Source: Clostridia bacterium
Lineage (GTDB): Bacteria > Bacillota > Clostridia > Peptostreptococcales > Anaerovoracaceae
NCBI GenBank assembly: GCA_902363595.1
Contig: CABJAP010000003.1
Location: 186,001 to 250,000, forward strand
Length of the DNA stretch: 64,000 nucleotides
Direction: 5' to 3'
Below the pieces are notes generated by a model. It was not told the origin of the DNA, ran no database searches, and saw only the letters and a program-made list of their open reading frames with translations. This document shows positions 1-8,845 of this stretch, piece after piece. Position 1 is the stretch's first letter. The number at the start of each line of letters is the position of its first letter. The translations under genes and the position numbers were made by a program.

Positions 1-43
1 CAACATTCGGCCTGCCTACGATACTAATAAATCCTGATTTCAT
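1..43 (-). CDS. era: GTPase Era, N-terminal fragment (runs off the left edge)
   Basis: Only the first 14 codons are in the window, reading MKSGFISIVGRPNV, which is the usual start of the ribosome-assembly GTPase Era leading into its G1 P-loop (GRPNVGKS). The ATG (41-43) overlaps the TGA of cdd (40-42) in an ATGA arrangement, so the two genes are translationally coupled. The order ybeY-cdd-era is standard in Clostridia and Bacilli. Family knowledge: Era binds the 3' end of 16S rRNA and is needed for 30S maturation, fitting its neighbour ybeY. The call rests on few residues plus conserved context. Confidence 0.88.
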   Translation of the reverse strand, partial: MKSGFISIVGRPNV

Positions 44-426
44 TCTTTCTCCAATCGAAAGCCTTCCGGAAGCAGAACATTTAGAGGCTGCACCCTGAGG
101 CTGTTTTCATCTTTTCCTGTAATAACGTCTAGCTCCGGGCAAAATTCGTACATAAATTGCCGGCAGATTCCGCAAGAAAGAGCTTCACCGCCGCTGGAAG
201 CGATGGCAATGGCAGAAAACTGCCGCTTTCCTTCTGAAATAGCTTTAACAAAGGCCGTCCTCTCAGCGCAGATCGTGCCGCCATAGGATGAATTTTCCAC
301 ATTGACGCCGGTATACACTTGTCCGTCTTTTGTCAAAAGCGCAGCGCCAACCTGGAACTTTGAAAAGGGTACGTATGCGTTTTCTTTGACCTGATCGGCC
401 ATCTTGAATAGTTCTTTGTATTCCAT
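40..426 (-). CDS. cdd: cytidine deaminase
   Basis: A 128-residue protein, the normal size of a tetrameric cytidine deaminase that converts cytidine or deoxycytidine to uridine or deoxyuridine in pyrimidine salvage. The zinc site is visible: C53-A-E55 supplies one cysteine and the catalytic glutamate, and the SCGICRQ motif supplies C85 and C88. The family usually has PCGxCRQ, so proline to serine is a mild variation. I chose the ATG at 424-426, preceded by AGGTGAG; a longer reading would run into ybeY. It lies 5 bp after ybeY and overlaps era by 4 bp. The dgkA gene that often sits between ybeY and cdd in relatives is absent. Confidence 0.95.
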   Translation of the reverse strand: MEYKELFKMADQVKENAYVPFSKFQVGAALLTKDGQVYTGVNVENSSYGGTICAERTAFVKAISEGKRQFSAIAIASSGGEALSCGICRQFMYEFCPELDVITGKDENSLRVQPLNVLLPEGFRLEKE

Positions 427-431
427 ACCGC

Positions 432-884
432 TCACCTTTCCACCTGAATCTTCTCCATAACCTGGTCCTCTTTCGCCCGCATTTCCTGCTTGTCCTCTTC
501 GTCCATATGGTCGTAGCCCAGCAAATGGCAAATGCTGTGCACAAATAAATAAACCATCTCCCGCTCATTGGAATGGCCGTATTCATCCGCTTGGATCAAT
601 GCCTGCTGCGTACAGATAACCACATCACCCAAAGGGATTCCGCCTTCCTCAGGAAGCTGATTCAGATCCTCGTATTGGGGGAAGGACAACACATCGGTGA
701 CTTTATCCACTCCCCGATACATGCTGTTCAGCTGCTGAATCTCCTCCGGGCTGACGAAGGTCAGGCTCACCTCTACACGATCAGAAGGAATGCCCTCAGA
801 CTCTACACAGATGACCGCCCCTTCCTCCATCTTGGCGAGGAGCTTATCTCCCGGTTTTCTTTCCGGGTCGCATATAATGTTCAT
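432..884 (-). CDS. ybeY: endoribonuclease YbeY (16S rRNA 3'-end maturation)
   Basis: 150 residues with the UPF0054 metal site H116-x3-H120-x5-H126 in the context VHSICHLLGYDHM, the three histidines that bind zinc in YbeY. Family knowledge: a single-strand-specific metallo-endoribonuclease involved in 16S rRNA 3' maturation and ribosome quality control. The ATG directly abuts the phoH stop codon (885), so it lies in the middle of the yqfC-yqfD-phoH-ybeY-cdd-era operon. Length and motif are typical. Confidence 0.97.
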   Translation of the reverse strand: MNIICDPERKPGDKLLAKMEEGAVICVESEGIPSDRVEVSLTFVSPEEIQQLNSMYRGVDKVTDVLSFPQYEDLNQLPEEGGIPLGDVVICTQQALIQADEYGHSNEREMVYLFVHSICHLLGYDHMDEEDKQEMRAKEDQVMEKIQVER

Positions 885-1868
885 TTATTCCTCCTCCGGT
901 TCGGGATTTGCCTGATAATATTTATCATAAGCGCCGATAATCTTCTTAACTAATTCATGCCTGACAACATCCACATCTTTCAAATAGCAGAAATCAATGC
1001 CCCGCACATGTTTTAAAATCTTGGACGCTTCCACAAGACCTGACCGCTTGCCTCTGGGCAGATCGATCTGGGTCACGTCGCCAGTGACGACGATCTTGGA
1101 TCCAAAACCCATTCTGGTTAGAAACATCTTCATTTGTTCGCGGGTTGTATTCTGTGCTTCGTCTAAAATAATGAAGGAATTGTCCAGCGTCCGGCCCCGC
1201 ATGTATGCCAGCGGCACCACCTCGATCGCTTCTTTTTCTTTTAAGCGGAGGGCGCTTTCTCTGCCCAAAACATCGTAAAGGGCATCATATAGGGGCCTCA
1301 GATATGGATCAACTTTTTCCTGCATATCTCCCGGCAGGAAGCCCAGCCTTTCACCTGCTTCCACAGCCGGCCGGGTCAGAATGATCTTCTGCACTTCTTT
1401 ATTCTTAAAGGCATGGACGGCCATTGCTACTGCGATATAGGTTTTTCCTGTGCCTGCCGGGCCGATTCCGAATACAATATCCCGCTTGCGAATGCTCTCG
1501 ACATATTTTTTTTGACCCAGAGTCTTTGGTTTTAGCGGTTTGCCTTTATGAGTAAAGCAGATGATATCTTTATCTATCTTGCTTTCTTCATAAGAAAGCC
1601 CTTCATCCTTCAGCGCAATGACATAATTGATCTTCTGTTCATCCAGCGTTTCGCCTTTTTTCATGATCTCCGTTAATTCCTTAATAACTGATTCAGCCCG
1701 GTCTGTATCCTGGCCTCTTAAAATCAGCTCATTATCCCGCTGCATGATATCCACATCCATATTTTCCTTTATAATTCGAATGTTGGAATCCAGATTTCCA
1801 AAGAGCTCACTGCGGTCGATCTCCTCGCTGATCACGATCTTTTTTATCTTTTCCGTCTTGTTTATCAA
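885..1868 (-). CDS. phoH: PhoH-family ATPase (PhoH-like, YbeZ type)
   Basis: 327 residues. The N-terminal third resembles the KH-like region of Clostridia and Bacilli PhoH. A Walker A motif GPAGTGKT lies at about residues 136-143 and a Walker B ILDEAQN near 235. The start is TTG at 1866-1868, with AGGAG seven bases upstream; the first 60 bases overlap the 3' end of yqfD. Family knowledge: a cytoplasmic ATPase functionally linked to YbeY in RNA metabolism, exact role unsettled. The gene abuts ybeY, as in most Gram-positive genomes. Confidence 0.95.
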   Translation of the reverse strand: MINKTEKIKKIVISEEIDRSELFGNLDSNIRIIKENMDVDIMQRDNELILRGQDTDRAESVIKELTEIMKKGETLDEQKINYVIALKDEGLSYEESKIDKDIICFTHKGKPLKPKTLGQKKYVESIRKRDIVFGIGPAGTGKTYIAVAMAVHAFKNKEVQKIILTRPAVEAGERLGFLPGDMQEKVDPYLRPLYDALYDVLGRESALRLKEKEAIEVVPLAYMRGRTLDNSFIILDEAQNTTREQMKMFLTRMGFGSKIVVTGDVTQIDLPRGKRSGLVEASKILKHVRGIDFCYLKDVDVVRHELVKKIIGAYDKYYQANPEPEEE

Positions 1869-3048
1869 CTATGATCTCCTCTTCTGTTCCTATTTGCTGT
1901 AAGGTTTCTAATGTCACACCTATTGTTATTATATTTTTTTCCCGGGAAAAATTCAAACTTTTATTGAGAATTTGTGCTTTTTGCGGTAAATTTTCTTTTG
2001 CATACTGTCGAATCGCGGCATTTACTGTCTTTGTCAGTTCCTCATTTTTAACTTCGGTCTGACTTAAAGTCACTTGTTCCACGGTTACTGCGTCGATTTT
2101 CAGCCGAAACGGTTTGACCAGATTAATCAAATTCTTTGTCTTTACTCTGGAAACCTCATAAGGATTGACGGCCTTGGCAAGGTTATGGCCGTTGAAAGAA
2201 AGTCCCCATATCTTCTTTCCTGTCCCGGTCTTGATTCTCTTATACCTCTCTGCATAAAAATTCAAACGTTCCGGTATTTTAGCTTCCACCGTCCCTTCTG
2301 CATGGACGTAGGTTTTTGTTTCGTTTTCAGAATCAGTGCCGTAGGCCACATTCCGCAAAGGTACCGTTCCTGTAATTAAGATATCGCCTTTTTTTACATA
2401 GGCCCCGTCTTTCACAGCCCGCACGCCTTCAATCGGAATGACTTTGCTGATATATCCCGCTTTATCGGCTACGATATCGCAGGGCTTTTTGTCCTCAACT
2501 TTGGTCTTTACTGGCTTTGCACCTTCGGCGATAGTGACTTTTGCCAGATTTCCGGTAAAATCAATACCTACCCAGGAAATTTCATCGTAATCTTCATACA
2601 ACTTTATTTTAACCTTGCCTACATCGATATTTTTCTTGCACCCTTCGTACAGACCGGCCTCGGCCAAGGTTTGGCGCAGCTGAGGCTCATCGATCTTTTC
2701 GTACCCGTCAATTTGAATTTCCACGATAAAAAGGCTCTGATAGTAAAAAAACGCCAAAAACAGCACCACCCCTATAATCGTGACTTTTCGTTTCCACAGG
2801 CCCATCAAAGCATACCCGTATCCACCGTCGGAAATTACCGTAATTTTATAGGTACTCTTGGCCAGCTTTTTCAGCTTTTTAAAGTCTTGGCTGCTGACCA
2901 TCATCGTCAGTTCCAAATCACTTACGAATGTTACGCCCTTGAGTTGAACCCGGTTCTTTATGCACTTGTCGATCAGCTTATCCAGCTGAAAACCTTCAAC
3001 TCTTATCTTCTTGTAATGTTCCGTAAAACTGGAGTTGTTCCAAGTCAC
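1807..3048 (-). CDS. yqfD: sporulation protein YqfD
   Basis: 413 residues. It has a short cytoplasmic N-terminus, one strong membrane segment near residues 90-108, and a long extracytoplasmic part that matches the YqfD family. Family knowledge: YqfD (SpoIV-type) is made in the mother cell under SigE and is needed for efficient sporulation. The start is GTG at 3046-3048, with AAAGGA 12 bases upstream. It overlaps yqfC by about 53 bp and phoH by 62 bp, so the three genes are tightly nested. The start is not certain; a later one would shorten the overlap with yqfC. Confidence 0.9.
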   Translation of the reverse strand: MTWNNSSFTEHYKKIRVEGFQLDKLIDKCIKNRVQLKGVTFVSDLELTMMVSSQDFKKLKKLAKSTYKITVISDGGYGYALMGLWKRKVTIIGVVLFLAFFYYQSLFIVEIQIDGYEKIDEPQLRQTLAEAGLYEGCKKNIDVGKVKIKLYEDYDEISWVGIDFTGNLAKVTIAEGAKPVKTKVEDKKPCDIVADKAGYISKVIPIEGVRAVKDGAYVKKGDILITGTVPLRNVAYGTDSENETKTYVHAEGTVEAKIPERLNFYAERYKRIKTGTGKKIWGLSFNGHNLAKAVNPYEVSRVKTKNLINLVKPFRLKIDAVTVEQVTLSQTEVKNEELTKTVNAAIRQYAKENLPQKAQILNKSLNFSREKNIITIGVTLETLQQIGTEEEIIVDKQDGKDKKDRDQRGDRPQ

Positions 3049-3259
3049 CTGTGATCAGCATCCTTTCGTCTTTCAGTTCTTTTATGGTCAGATCTTTTCC
3101 TACTACAGAAGTAAATCGCTGCCCATTATGAACGATGATTTGATCTCTACTAAGCAGTACCAATTTTTTTACATTGTCCAAAATAACCGTATTGCCGCTG
3201 ACCAGTACCCTGGGCATATTGATCGCAAAATCAAACAGCAGTTCATCCTTAATGGCCAT
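2996..3259 (-). CDS. yqfC: sporulation protein YqfC
   Basis: 87 residues of the YqfC/YabP family, rich in short beta strands and without a signal peptide. AAGGAGGG lies just before the ATG. It is the first gene of the yqfC-yqfD-phoH-ybeY-cdd-era run. In Bacillus, yqfC and yqfD are SigE-dependent sporulation genes; here a promoter must lie between 3260 and the terminator hairpin at 3351, but I see no convincing SigE or SigA pair there. Confidence 0.92.
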   Translation of the reverse strand: MAIKDELLFDFAINMPRVLVSGNTVILDNVKKLVLLSRDQIIVHNGQRFTSVVGKDLTIKELKDERMLITGDLEQLQFYGTLQEDKS

Positions 3260-3350
3260 ATTCCCTCCTTATCATTCTTTCTATTTTATTACTCCCTTCT
3301 GAAGAATATGCAGGTAAGATGCGAGCTGCATCCAGCATCTTTTATCACAA

Positions 3351-3395
3351 AAAAACACCTGGATTTATGGCTTTGTAATAAATTCAGGTGTTTTT
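3351..3395. terminator. long bidirectional hairpin terminator between gerA-type gene and yqfC
   Basis: A 17-bp stem (one G-T wobble) pairs 3351-3367 with 3379-3395 around an 11-nt loop. The outer ends are five A on one side and five T on the other, so it can act on both strands. It lies downstream of the germination gene on the minus strand and isolates it from the yqfC operon. Confidence 0.8.
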
Positions 3396-3459
3396 GTAAG
3401 TAGATAGCAAAGAGTCTATATTTTGTATGGCGCAGACGTTGTTTTTTTCGGGCCTAATG

Positions 3460-3518
3460 TTTGATGCGGCTCTACTACCAATCTGATTAGAATAGTATAC
3501 AACGCAAGCCGCATCAAA
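3460..3518. repeat. 12-bp inverted repeat with a 35-nt loop
   Basis: The perfect arms TTTGATGCGGCT (3460-3471) and AGCCGCATCAAA (3507-3518) flank a 35-nt AT-rich loop, close to the stop codon of the germination gene at 3556. There is no T-tract next to the arms, so this is not a classical terminator. It could be a processing or stabilising 3' hairpin, or an operator. Function unknown. Confidence 0.6.
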
Positions 3519-3555
3519 TAGAATCCCGATTCAAGACAATATGCTAAAATATAAA

Positions 3556-4974
3556 TTATTCTTTTGTTCGAAACAGTAATTTTTTTAAAGCTTTTTTATC
3601 AAACGGGATCAGCGGATACAGATAGCTGGTCCCTGCCAGGGTCTTTGTGGAAACCATGAACAAAAGGCCCACGGCCAGGCCGATGACCGCGCCCCAGATT
3701 CCATAGACCGCAGCCCCGATCAAAATCAGAATACGCATGAATTTCACTGCATACCCCAGCTCGATACTGGGCTGGGTAAAGCTGGCCAGCGCCACCACGG
3801 CCATGCAGAGAATGGTTTGCGGAATGAACCAGCCGGATGATATGGAGAACTCGCCCAATATCAATGCTCCGATGACAGAAAGGGACATTCCCAGGGATTC
3901 CGGTGTATTGAGGGAAGCAAGCTTCAGCCCGTCGATGGCCAGCTCAAGGAGGATAAACTGCCAGAATAACGAGATTGCAAATTCTTCATCGGGCACGAAA
4001 AAGGTCTCGTTAATAGGAATTGGAATATCGCCTTGGCTCACCAGCAGATACACCGGTGTTAGAAACAAGATCACCAGCGCATTGGCAATTCGCAGAAGGC
4101 GGAAATAATTGCCTGTAACAACGGGGAAATAATAATCATCCACATCCTGGACAAAGTCGAAGATTCCTGCCGGAATTAAGATGACCGTCGGCGAATTGTC
4201 GGTGATGATCGCAAGCTTTCCTTCCGCCACATGGGCCGAAATCACATCCGGCCTCTGGGTATACCGAACCTTGGGGAAGGGGTTCAGCCAGCCTCCCCTG
4301 CGGCCTCCCCGCTTTCCCTGCAGTTTGCCCATAGCATCAATCAGCGTTTGTTCCCCCACTGTTGTCGTTTCCAGCTTCAATTTATTCAATTCATCGGAAA
4401 GCTGGTCGACCAGCTTTGGATCGGCCTTTCCTTTCATATAGACCAGGCAGACGTCGCTCTTGCTCTCATTGCCCACAATAAAGCCCTTGAAAATCAAATT
4501 GCTATCCCGAAGTCTGCGCCGTATTAAGGCTACATTGGTCATCAAGGTCTCCGTAAAGCCGTCCTTTGCCCCTCGCAGAGACTTCTCCTTGGCCGGCTCC
4601 TGCACGCTCCTGGCGGGATATTCTCTGATATCGATAATGATAATTTCATCCAGGCCGTCAATAATAAAGGGTATGAGGCCGGAATAAAAATGCTTGAGCG
4701 CTTTATCGATATCCGTTTCTGTCAATGTATCTAAAAAAGGAAGATTGCGTTCAATAAACGTTTTCGAGGTATGGACATCCTTCATTTTCTCCGGCGGCAC
4801 CCGCAGCAGATAAGACATGACCCTCTGCATGACCTCACCGTTTACCAGTCCATCGATAAAAAAGATTGTCGTTTCTTTGCCGCCGATACTGATATTTCTT
4901 TCCAAAACATCAAAGCTTTCTCCCAAAGGCAGCTTTTTTCGAAATGCATCGAGATATTCCTTATATTTATTCAT
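3556..4974 (-). CDS. spore germination protein, GerA/SpoVAF family
   Basis: 472 residues from the ATG at 4972-4974, which has GGGAG six bases upstream; the longer in-frame reading lacks a comparable site. It has a soluble N-terminal half typical of GerA A-subunits (FIDGLVNGEVM region, then RRRLRDSNLIFKGFIVG) and a C-terminal half with about five membrane segments. Family knowledge: inner-spore-membrane germination proteins, either nutrient-receptor A subunits or SpoVAF. No B or C subunit gene and no spoVA gene is adjacent, so it is an orphan; SpoVAF-like versus GerA-like cannot be decided here. Confidence 0.88.
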   Translation of the reverse strand: MNKYKEYLDAFRKKLPLGESFDVLERNISIGGKETTIFFIDGLVNGEVMQRVMSYLLRVPPEKMKDVHTSKTFIERNLPFLDTLTETDIDKALKHFYSGLIPFIIDGLDEIIIIDIREYPARSVQEPAKEKSLRGAKDGFTETLMTNVALIRRRLRDSNLIFKGFIVGNESKSDVCLVYMKGKADPKLVDQLSDELNKLKLETTTVGEQTLIDAMGKLQGKRGGRRGGWLNPFPKVRYTQRPDVISAHVAEGKLAIITDNSPTVILIPAGIFDFVQDVDDYYFPVVTGNYFRLLRIANALVILFLTPVYLLVSQGDIPIPINETFFVPDEEFAISLFWQFILLELAIDGLKLASLNTPESLGMSLSVIGALILGEFSISSGWFIPQTILCMAVVALASFTQPSIELGYAVKFMRILILIGAAVYGIWGAVIGLAVGLLFMVSTKTLAGTSYLYPLIPFDKKALKKLLFRTKE

Positions 4975-5089
4975 ACTTCTCTCCCTTAACAAAACATATG
5001 ACTTGCAGTCGCAAGTTTCATTCTTGTTTAGTTTGTCAAGGTTTTGGAATATCATTCGCATTTTTTCCAAACAACCCTTTGCCGCCGCT

Positions 5090-6037
5090 TCACACTCCTG
5101 CGGGTACGGAAAAGCGCATGGCCCTGGGCGCTATTTCAAAAGTGACTTTTTCTGTGTCGATGATTTCGCCATCTACACAAAGCTTCATTAAGCCCTGATT
5201 GGCCCAGATTTTCAATCGCCTGCAGGTTCGATAATCAATGATTTCCGGCGCTTTTCGGTCTGCTAGATGGGTTCCTTTGGCGTATTTGGGAAACAGCCGG
5301 ATAAAGGTCCTTCGAGGAACATTTTTGATCAAGCTCACATCCATCAATCCATCGTCCACCTTGGAAAGAGGCAGTCCCTTTACGCCTCCCCCACAGTAAC
5401 ATCCGTTGGCGACTGCGATCAAAAGCAGCTTGCCGTCAAAGGCACTTCCGTCCTCATAGAAAACCTTCAGATCAGCGCCTTTCTTTTTAACCAAAATAAT
5501 GGCCACCGACAGCAAATAGGCAAATGAACCCTTCACCAGCGGCCAGTTTTTGGCGCGGCTGGTCTGATCCACCACATTGCAGTCAAATCCAATATTGAAC
5601 ATATTCACGCAATATCTGCTTTCCCCGGCTTGTCCATTCCTTTCTGCCTCATAGCGAATCAAATCGCTGCTGCGTGCCTGACCGCGCAATTGGGCTTCAA
5701 TATCCAGGAATTCCTGGGGTGAAGCATAGTTTCTCACATAATCGTTGCCCGTTCCCAGCGGCACGCAGCCCACCTCCACACCCTCAAACCCGACGGCCCC
5801 GTTGACCACTTCATTCAAAGCCCCGTCTCCGCCGCAGGCGTAAAAACGGATATTTTCACCGGCCTCTTTTTCCTGGCAGATCGTTCGAACGAATCGTTCG
5901 CCATCTCCCTGAGATCGGGTTTCATAGATTTCAGCAGCTTCCCCCAGCCGCTCCGAAGCAGATCGGATCTGCTCTTCCAGTTTCTGTTTCTTTCCCTTTT
6001 TTCCGGCCAGTGGATTAATCACAAAAATATGTCGCAT
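5090..6037 (-). CDS. diacylglycerol/lipid kinase family protein (YegS/BmrU type)
   Basis: 315 residues with the DAGK catalytic signature: an N-terminal NPLAGKK loop, then the nucleotide site GGDGALNEVVNG near residues 78-89 and PLGTGNDY shortly after. Family knowledge: a membrane-associated enzyme that phosphorylates diacylglycerol or related lipids, recycling diacylglycerol into phosphatidate. The ATG at 6035-6037 has AAGGAGAG upstream. It runs divergently from the M29 aminopeptidase; the two share a 120-bp promoter region. Confidence 0.93.
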   Translation of the reverse strand: MRHIFVINPLAGKKGKKQKLEEQIRSASERLGEAAEIYETRSQGDGERFVRTICQEKEAGENIRFYACGGDGALNEVVNGAVGFEGVEVGCVPLGTGNDYVRNYASPQEFLDIEAQLRGQARSSDLIRYEAERNGQAGESRYCVNMFNIGFDCNVVDQTSRAKNWPLVKGSFAYLLSVAIILVKKKGADLKVFYEDGSAFDGKLLLIAVANGCYCGGGVKGLPLSKVDDGLMDVSLIKNVPRRTFIRLFPKYAKGTHLADRKAPEIIDYRTCRRLKIWANQGLMKLCVDGEIIDTEKVTFEIAPRAMRFSVPAGV

Positions 6038-6095
6038 CTTTTCTCTCCTTGCCTCTCATTTTAATGTTTCCTGAACCTGCATGCAACACTAATTC

Positions 6096-6124
6096 TTTTA
6101 AAATCCGCCCACTTAGGGTATAAT
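6096..6124 (+). promoter_or_regulatory. probable SigA promoter of the M29 aminopeptidase
   Basis: A perfect TATAAT at 6119-6124 with a weak -35 (TTTTAA, 6096-6101) 17 bp upstream. The ATG of the aminopeptidase follows at 6160. Confidence 0.6.
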
Positions 6125-6159
6125 ATCTACCAGTATATAGAATTTAAAGGAGTTTGATT

Positions 6160-7269
6160 ATGGATACGAGAATAAAAAAGCTGTCGGATCTGCTGGTCCA
6201 CTATTCCTGTAACGTACAGAAGGGGGAAAAAGTGCTGATCACCTATGAAGGAGACTGCTGCAAACCGCTGATCCGCCAAATCATCAAGGATGTATACGCC
6301 TGCGGCGGCCTGCCCTACGCGGAGCTTCGGGACTCTGCCGTAACAAGAGAGATTCTGCTGGGATGCCAGGAAGAACAGATTGAGTTTATGAACGAATATC
6401 AGTTGGCGCAGATGAAAGGCATGCAGGCCTATATCGCAGTGAAGGCCGGCGATAATACGGCGGAAATGGCGGACGTGCCTTCCGAAAAGCTGAACATGTA
6501 CAGCAAGCTGACCCGGCCGGTACTGGACTACCGGGTGAATAAGACCAAGTGGGTCATCGCAAGATACCCAAACAGCTCCATGGCTCAGCTGGCCAATACC
6601 AGTCTGGAAGCCTTTGAAGATTTTTATTTTGATGTCTGCACCCTTGACTATCAGAAAATGAGCACGGCCATGGATGGGCTGGTAGATCTGATGAACAAAA
6701 CGGATAAAGTCCAGATCAAAGGACCGGATACGGATTTGACCTTTTCCATCAAGGATATCCCCGCCGTAAAATGCGCCGGCGAGTGCAACATCCCCGACGG
6801 CGAAGTCTACACGGCTCCAGTAAAAGAATCTATGAATGGAACCATTTCTTACAACACACCTTCGGAAGAACAGGGTTTTACCTTTGAAAACATTGTATTT
6901 GAAGTCAAAGATGGAAAAATCGTCAAAGCCTCAGCCAACAACAACGACCGCATCAACCAGCTGCTGGATACCGACGAAGGCGCCCGCTATTTCGGAGAGT
7001 TCGCCCTGGGCGTCAACCCATACATCCTTCAGCCCATGAAGGATACCCTCTTTGATGAAAAAATCGCCGGCAGCTTCCATCTGACCCCGGGAGCCGCCTA
7101 TGAAGATGCATTTAATGGAAACAAGTCGGCCGTTCACTGGGATCTGGTCATGATCCAGCGCCCGGAATACGGAGGCGGCGAAATCTACTTTGACGATGTG
7201 CTCATCCGTAAAGACGGCTTATTCGTGGTTCCCGAATTAAAAGGACTCAACCCGGAAAACCTGAAATAA
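6160..7269 (+). CDS. M29-family aminopeptidase (AmpS/PepS type)
   Basis: 369 residues from the ATG at 6160 (AAAGGAG seven bases before). The family's metal-ligand segments are in order: the glutamate of NIPDGEVYTAP, the glutamate of FGEFALGVNP, a histidine in HLTPGAAYED, and the HWD pair of AVHWDLVM followed by a C-terminal DDVLIRKDGLF. Family knowledge: a dimeric cytoplasmic metallo-aminopeptidase that removes N-terminal residues from peptides. It is transcribed alone, from a TATAAT promoter to a hairpin at 7306. Confidence 0.94.
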   Translation: MDTRIKKLSDLLVHYSCNVQKGEKVLITYEGDCCKPLIRQIIKDVYACGGLPYAELRDSAVTREILLGCQEEQIEFMNEYQLAQMKGMQAYIAVKAGDNTAEMADVPSEKLNMYSKLTRPVLDYRVNKTKWVIARYPNSSMAQLANTSLEAFEDFYFDVCTLDYQKMSTAMDGLVDLMNKTDKVQIKGPDTDLTFSIKDIPAVKCAGECNIPDGEVYTAPVKESMNGTISYNTPSEEQGFTFENIVFEVKDGKIVKASANNNDRINQLLDTDEGARYFGEFALGVNPYILQPMKDTLFDEKIAGSFHLTPGAAYEDAFNGNKSAVHWDLVMIQRPEYGGGEIYFDDVLIRKDGLFVVPELKGLNPENLK

Positions 7270-7305
7270 AGCCTTTATCCGTTATTCCTTTCCTGTACAA
7301 AGAAG

Positions 7306-7338
7306 AAGGACCGGCCGCATCGCAAGCAGTCGGTCCTT
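7306..7338. terminator. hairpin terminator after the aminopeptidase
   Basis: Stem AAGGACCG (7306-7313) pairs with CGGTCCTT (7331-7338), followed by a short T-rich run. It lies between convergent genes and can serve both. Confidence 0.7.
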
Positions 7339-7352
7339 TTCCTCTCATAGTT

Positions 7353-8126
7353 TCACCCTCTCCTTTCCGCCTGCCCGAAGCGGATGCAGGCAATAGAAAG
7401 ACAAACAAACGTGATAATGGCGGCAGTTGGGACCCACGGCAGCAGCTCGCAGGGAAACGTTCCCATATGCGTGGCCAGTTCATGCATCCTGGCGGTAACA
7501 ACCCGAAATGGGTAACACATCGGATAAGCAAACCAAATCCTGGTGCTCATGGCCAATACCGAAGGAACGATGGCCGCCAATCCAATCCCCACGGAAAAAA
7601 CCGGAGTTTGAACGCAGACAGCGATCATCCAAAATACGGCTGCCATGGGCACTGCCGCCAGATAAACGGAGCCGGCCAGTTTCAACACCTTTTCCAAATC
7701 CTGAACAAACGAATAATCTTCCGCTGAGGATGCTGCAGCAGCGCTTAAATAATAACAAAGCACCATCATAGCCATCTGTATCGCAGCTAAAAGAAGCAGC
7801 AATATAAATTTTGCCATGCACAGTTTGGCCGGGGATATGGGGAGGGAAAGCATCTTCAAGATGCCATGATTTCCCCGTTCTGTTTGATTGAGCAAAACGG
7901 TGCCAATTACCAAGCTGGCCGGAAACATAAACCAGGCCAGTCCCAGAAAGCCTTGCACCAGAAAATTGTCTTCCGGCAGAATGCCCTCCTCCTGCATGTT
8001 GAAATTGGTATCGGCATTGATAATCATCGGAATCCAGAGAATAACAATGGGGATCAGCAGAATCAAAAGAATTCTTGAACGCCGGATTTTTTGCCTTTCT
8101 ATATCGATCATGGTTATCATATTCAC
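7353..8126 (-). CDS. lantibiotic-protection-type ABC transporter permease (second permease)
   Basis: 257 residues from the GTG at 8124-8126 (AGGAGG eight bases upstream). That GTG overlaps the TGA of the upstream permease (8123-8125), which decides the start against a much longer open frame. Six membrane segments are visible, with an extracytoplasmic region after the first. This is the ABC-2 fold of LanG/CprC-like permeases that move peptide antibiotics out of the membrane. It is the last gene of a three-gene ATPase-permease-permease operon divergent from a two-component system, the layout known for C. difficile CprABC-CprRK. Confidence 0.85.
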   Translation of the reverse strand: MNMITMIDIERQKIRRSRILLILLIPIVILWIPMIINADTNFNMQEEGILPEDNFLVQGFLGLAWFMFPASLVIGTVLLNQTERGNHGILKMLSLPISPAKLCMAKFILLLLLAAIQMAMMVLCYYLSAAAASSAEDYSFVQDLEKVLKLAGSVYLAAVPMAAVFWMIAVCVQTPVFSVGIGLAAIVPSVLAMSTRIWFAYPMCYPFRVVTARMHELATHMGTFPCELLPWVPTAAIITFVCLSIACIRFGQAERRG

Positions 8127-8845
8127 CGCACATTCCTCCTTATCTTCAAATAAGCCAGCTCCGCCATCCCAAGCACTACACTTTCCGCCAAAACTCCCCA
8201 AAGAAATTCCACCGCGCGTCCGTCCTCCATGCTGCATAAATTCCGGAACGGAAGGGAAAATGGAAAGAGCGATGAAAGAAAACCGGAAGCGGGAATCACC
8301 ACTGTGATAAAGATGCCGATCACGCCGATCCCCAGAGATACCCACATATTCCTGCATGCAGAGGAGACTGCGGCCATGAGAAGCATGACCGGTATTGCCA
8401 AAACCAGGCTCAACCCCATTGTTTGAAGCAATTTGATCCAAACTGCTTCTGAAGGAGAGAACCAATGCCAGAGACAGAAGGCAAAGGCAGCGCTTTCCAA
8501 AACTGCCATTAGAAACAATGCGGAGAGCAGAACCATGCACTTGCTGAAAAAAATCCCCCAGGCGTTAGTCGGCAAGGTTTCCATCTTCTCCATACCATTG
8601 TCGGAAAACTCTATATGATACACAATACACCCGCCGATCACGATCATAAAAACATTGAGCATAGCCACCATCTGCCAGTTGGCATCCATCAGAACCTTTA
8701 TAGACGAACCGCCCATCGATGTGAAAACATCTTCTCGAAAAGCCATATTGCCAACAGGTATGGCGGCCGCCAGCAGTCCGGCTCCCGCAAAAGCGGGAAA
8801 CAGTCCGGTCCGTTTTACCTTTTTCAATTCTAAAAAAACGCTCAT
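8123..8845 (-). CDS. lantibiotic-protection-type ABC transporter permease (first permease)
   Basis: 240 residues with six membrane segments and no signal peptide, resembling LanE/CprB-type ABC-2 permeases. It overlaps the ATPase gene upstream by 4 bp and the second permease downstream by 4 bp, so the three are made in fixed order. The role inferred from family and layout is to expel or shed membrane-active peptides together with the adjacent ATPase and permease. Sequence alone does not show the substrate. Confidence 0.85.
   Translation of the reverse strand: MSVFLELKKVKRTGLFPAFAGAGLLAAAIPVGNMAFREDVFTSMGGSSIKVLMDANWQMVAMLNVFMIVIGGCIVYHIEFSDNGMEKMETLPTNAWGIFFSKCMVLLSALFLMAVLESAAFAFCLWHWFSPSEAVWIKLLQTMGLSLVLAIPVMLLMAAVSSACRNMWVSLGIGVIGIFITVVIPASGFLSSLFPFSLPFRNLCSMEDGRAVEFLWGVLAESVVLGMAELAYLKIRRNVR

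Noticed and set aside
2996-3048. Frameshift between yqfC and yqfD
   Set aside because: The overlap is long but both proteins match their families at normal length, and overlaps of this gene pair are plausible.
4975-5070. Longer start for the germination protein
   Set aside because: No good ribosome binding site, whereas the ATG at 4972-4974 has one at correct spacing.
8127-8540. N-terminal extension of the second lantibiotic-type permease
   Set aside because: It is the out-of-frame shadow of the first permease; the GTG overlapping that gene's stop is the natural start.
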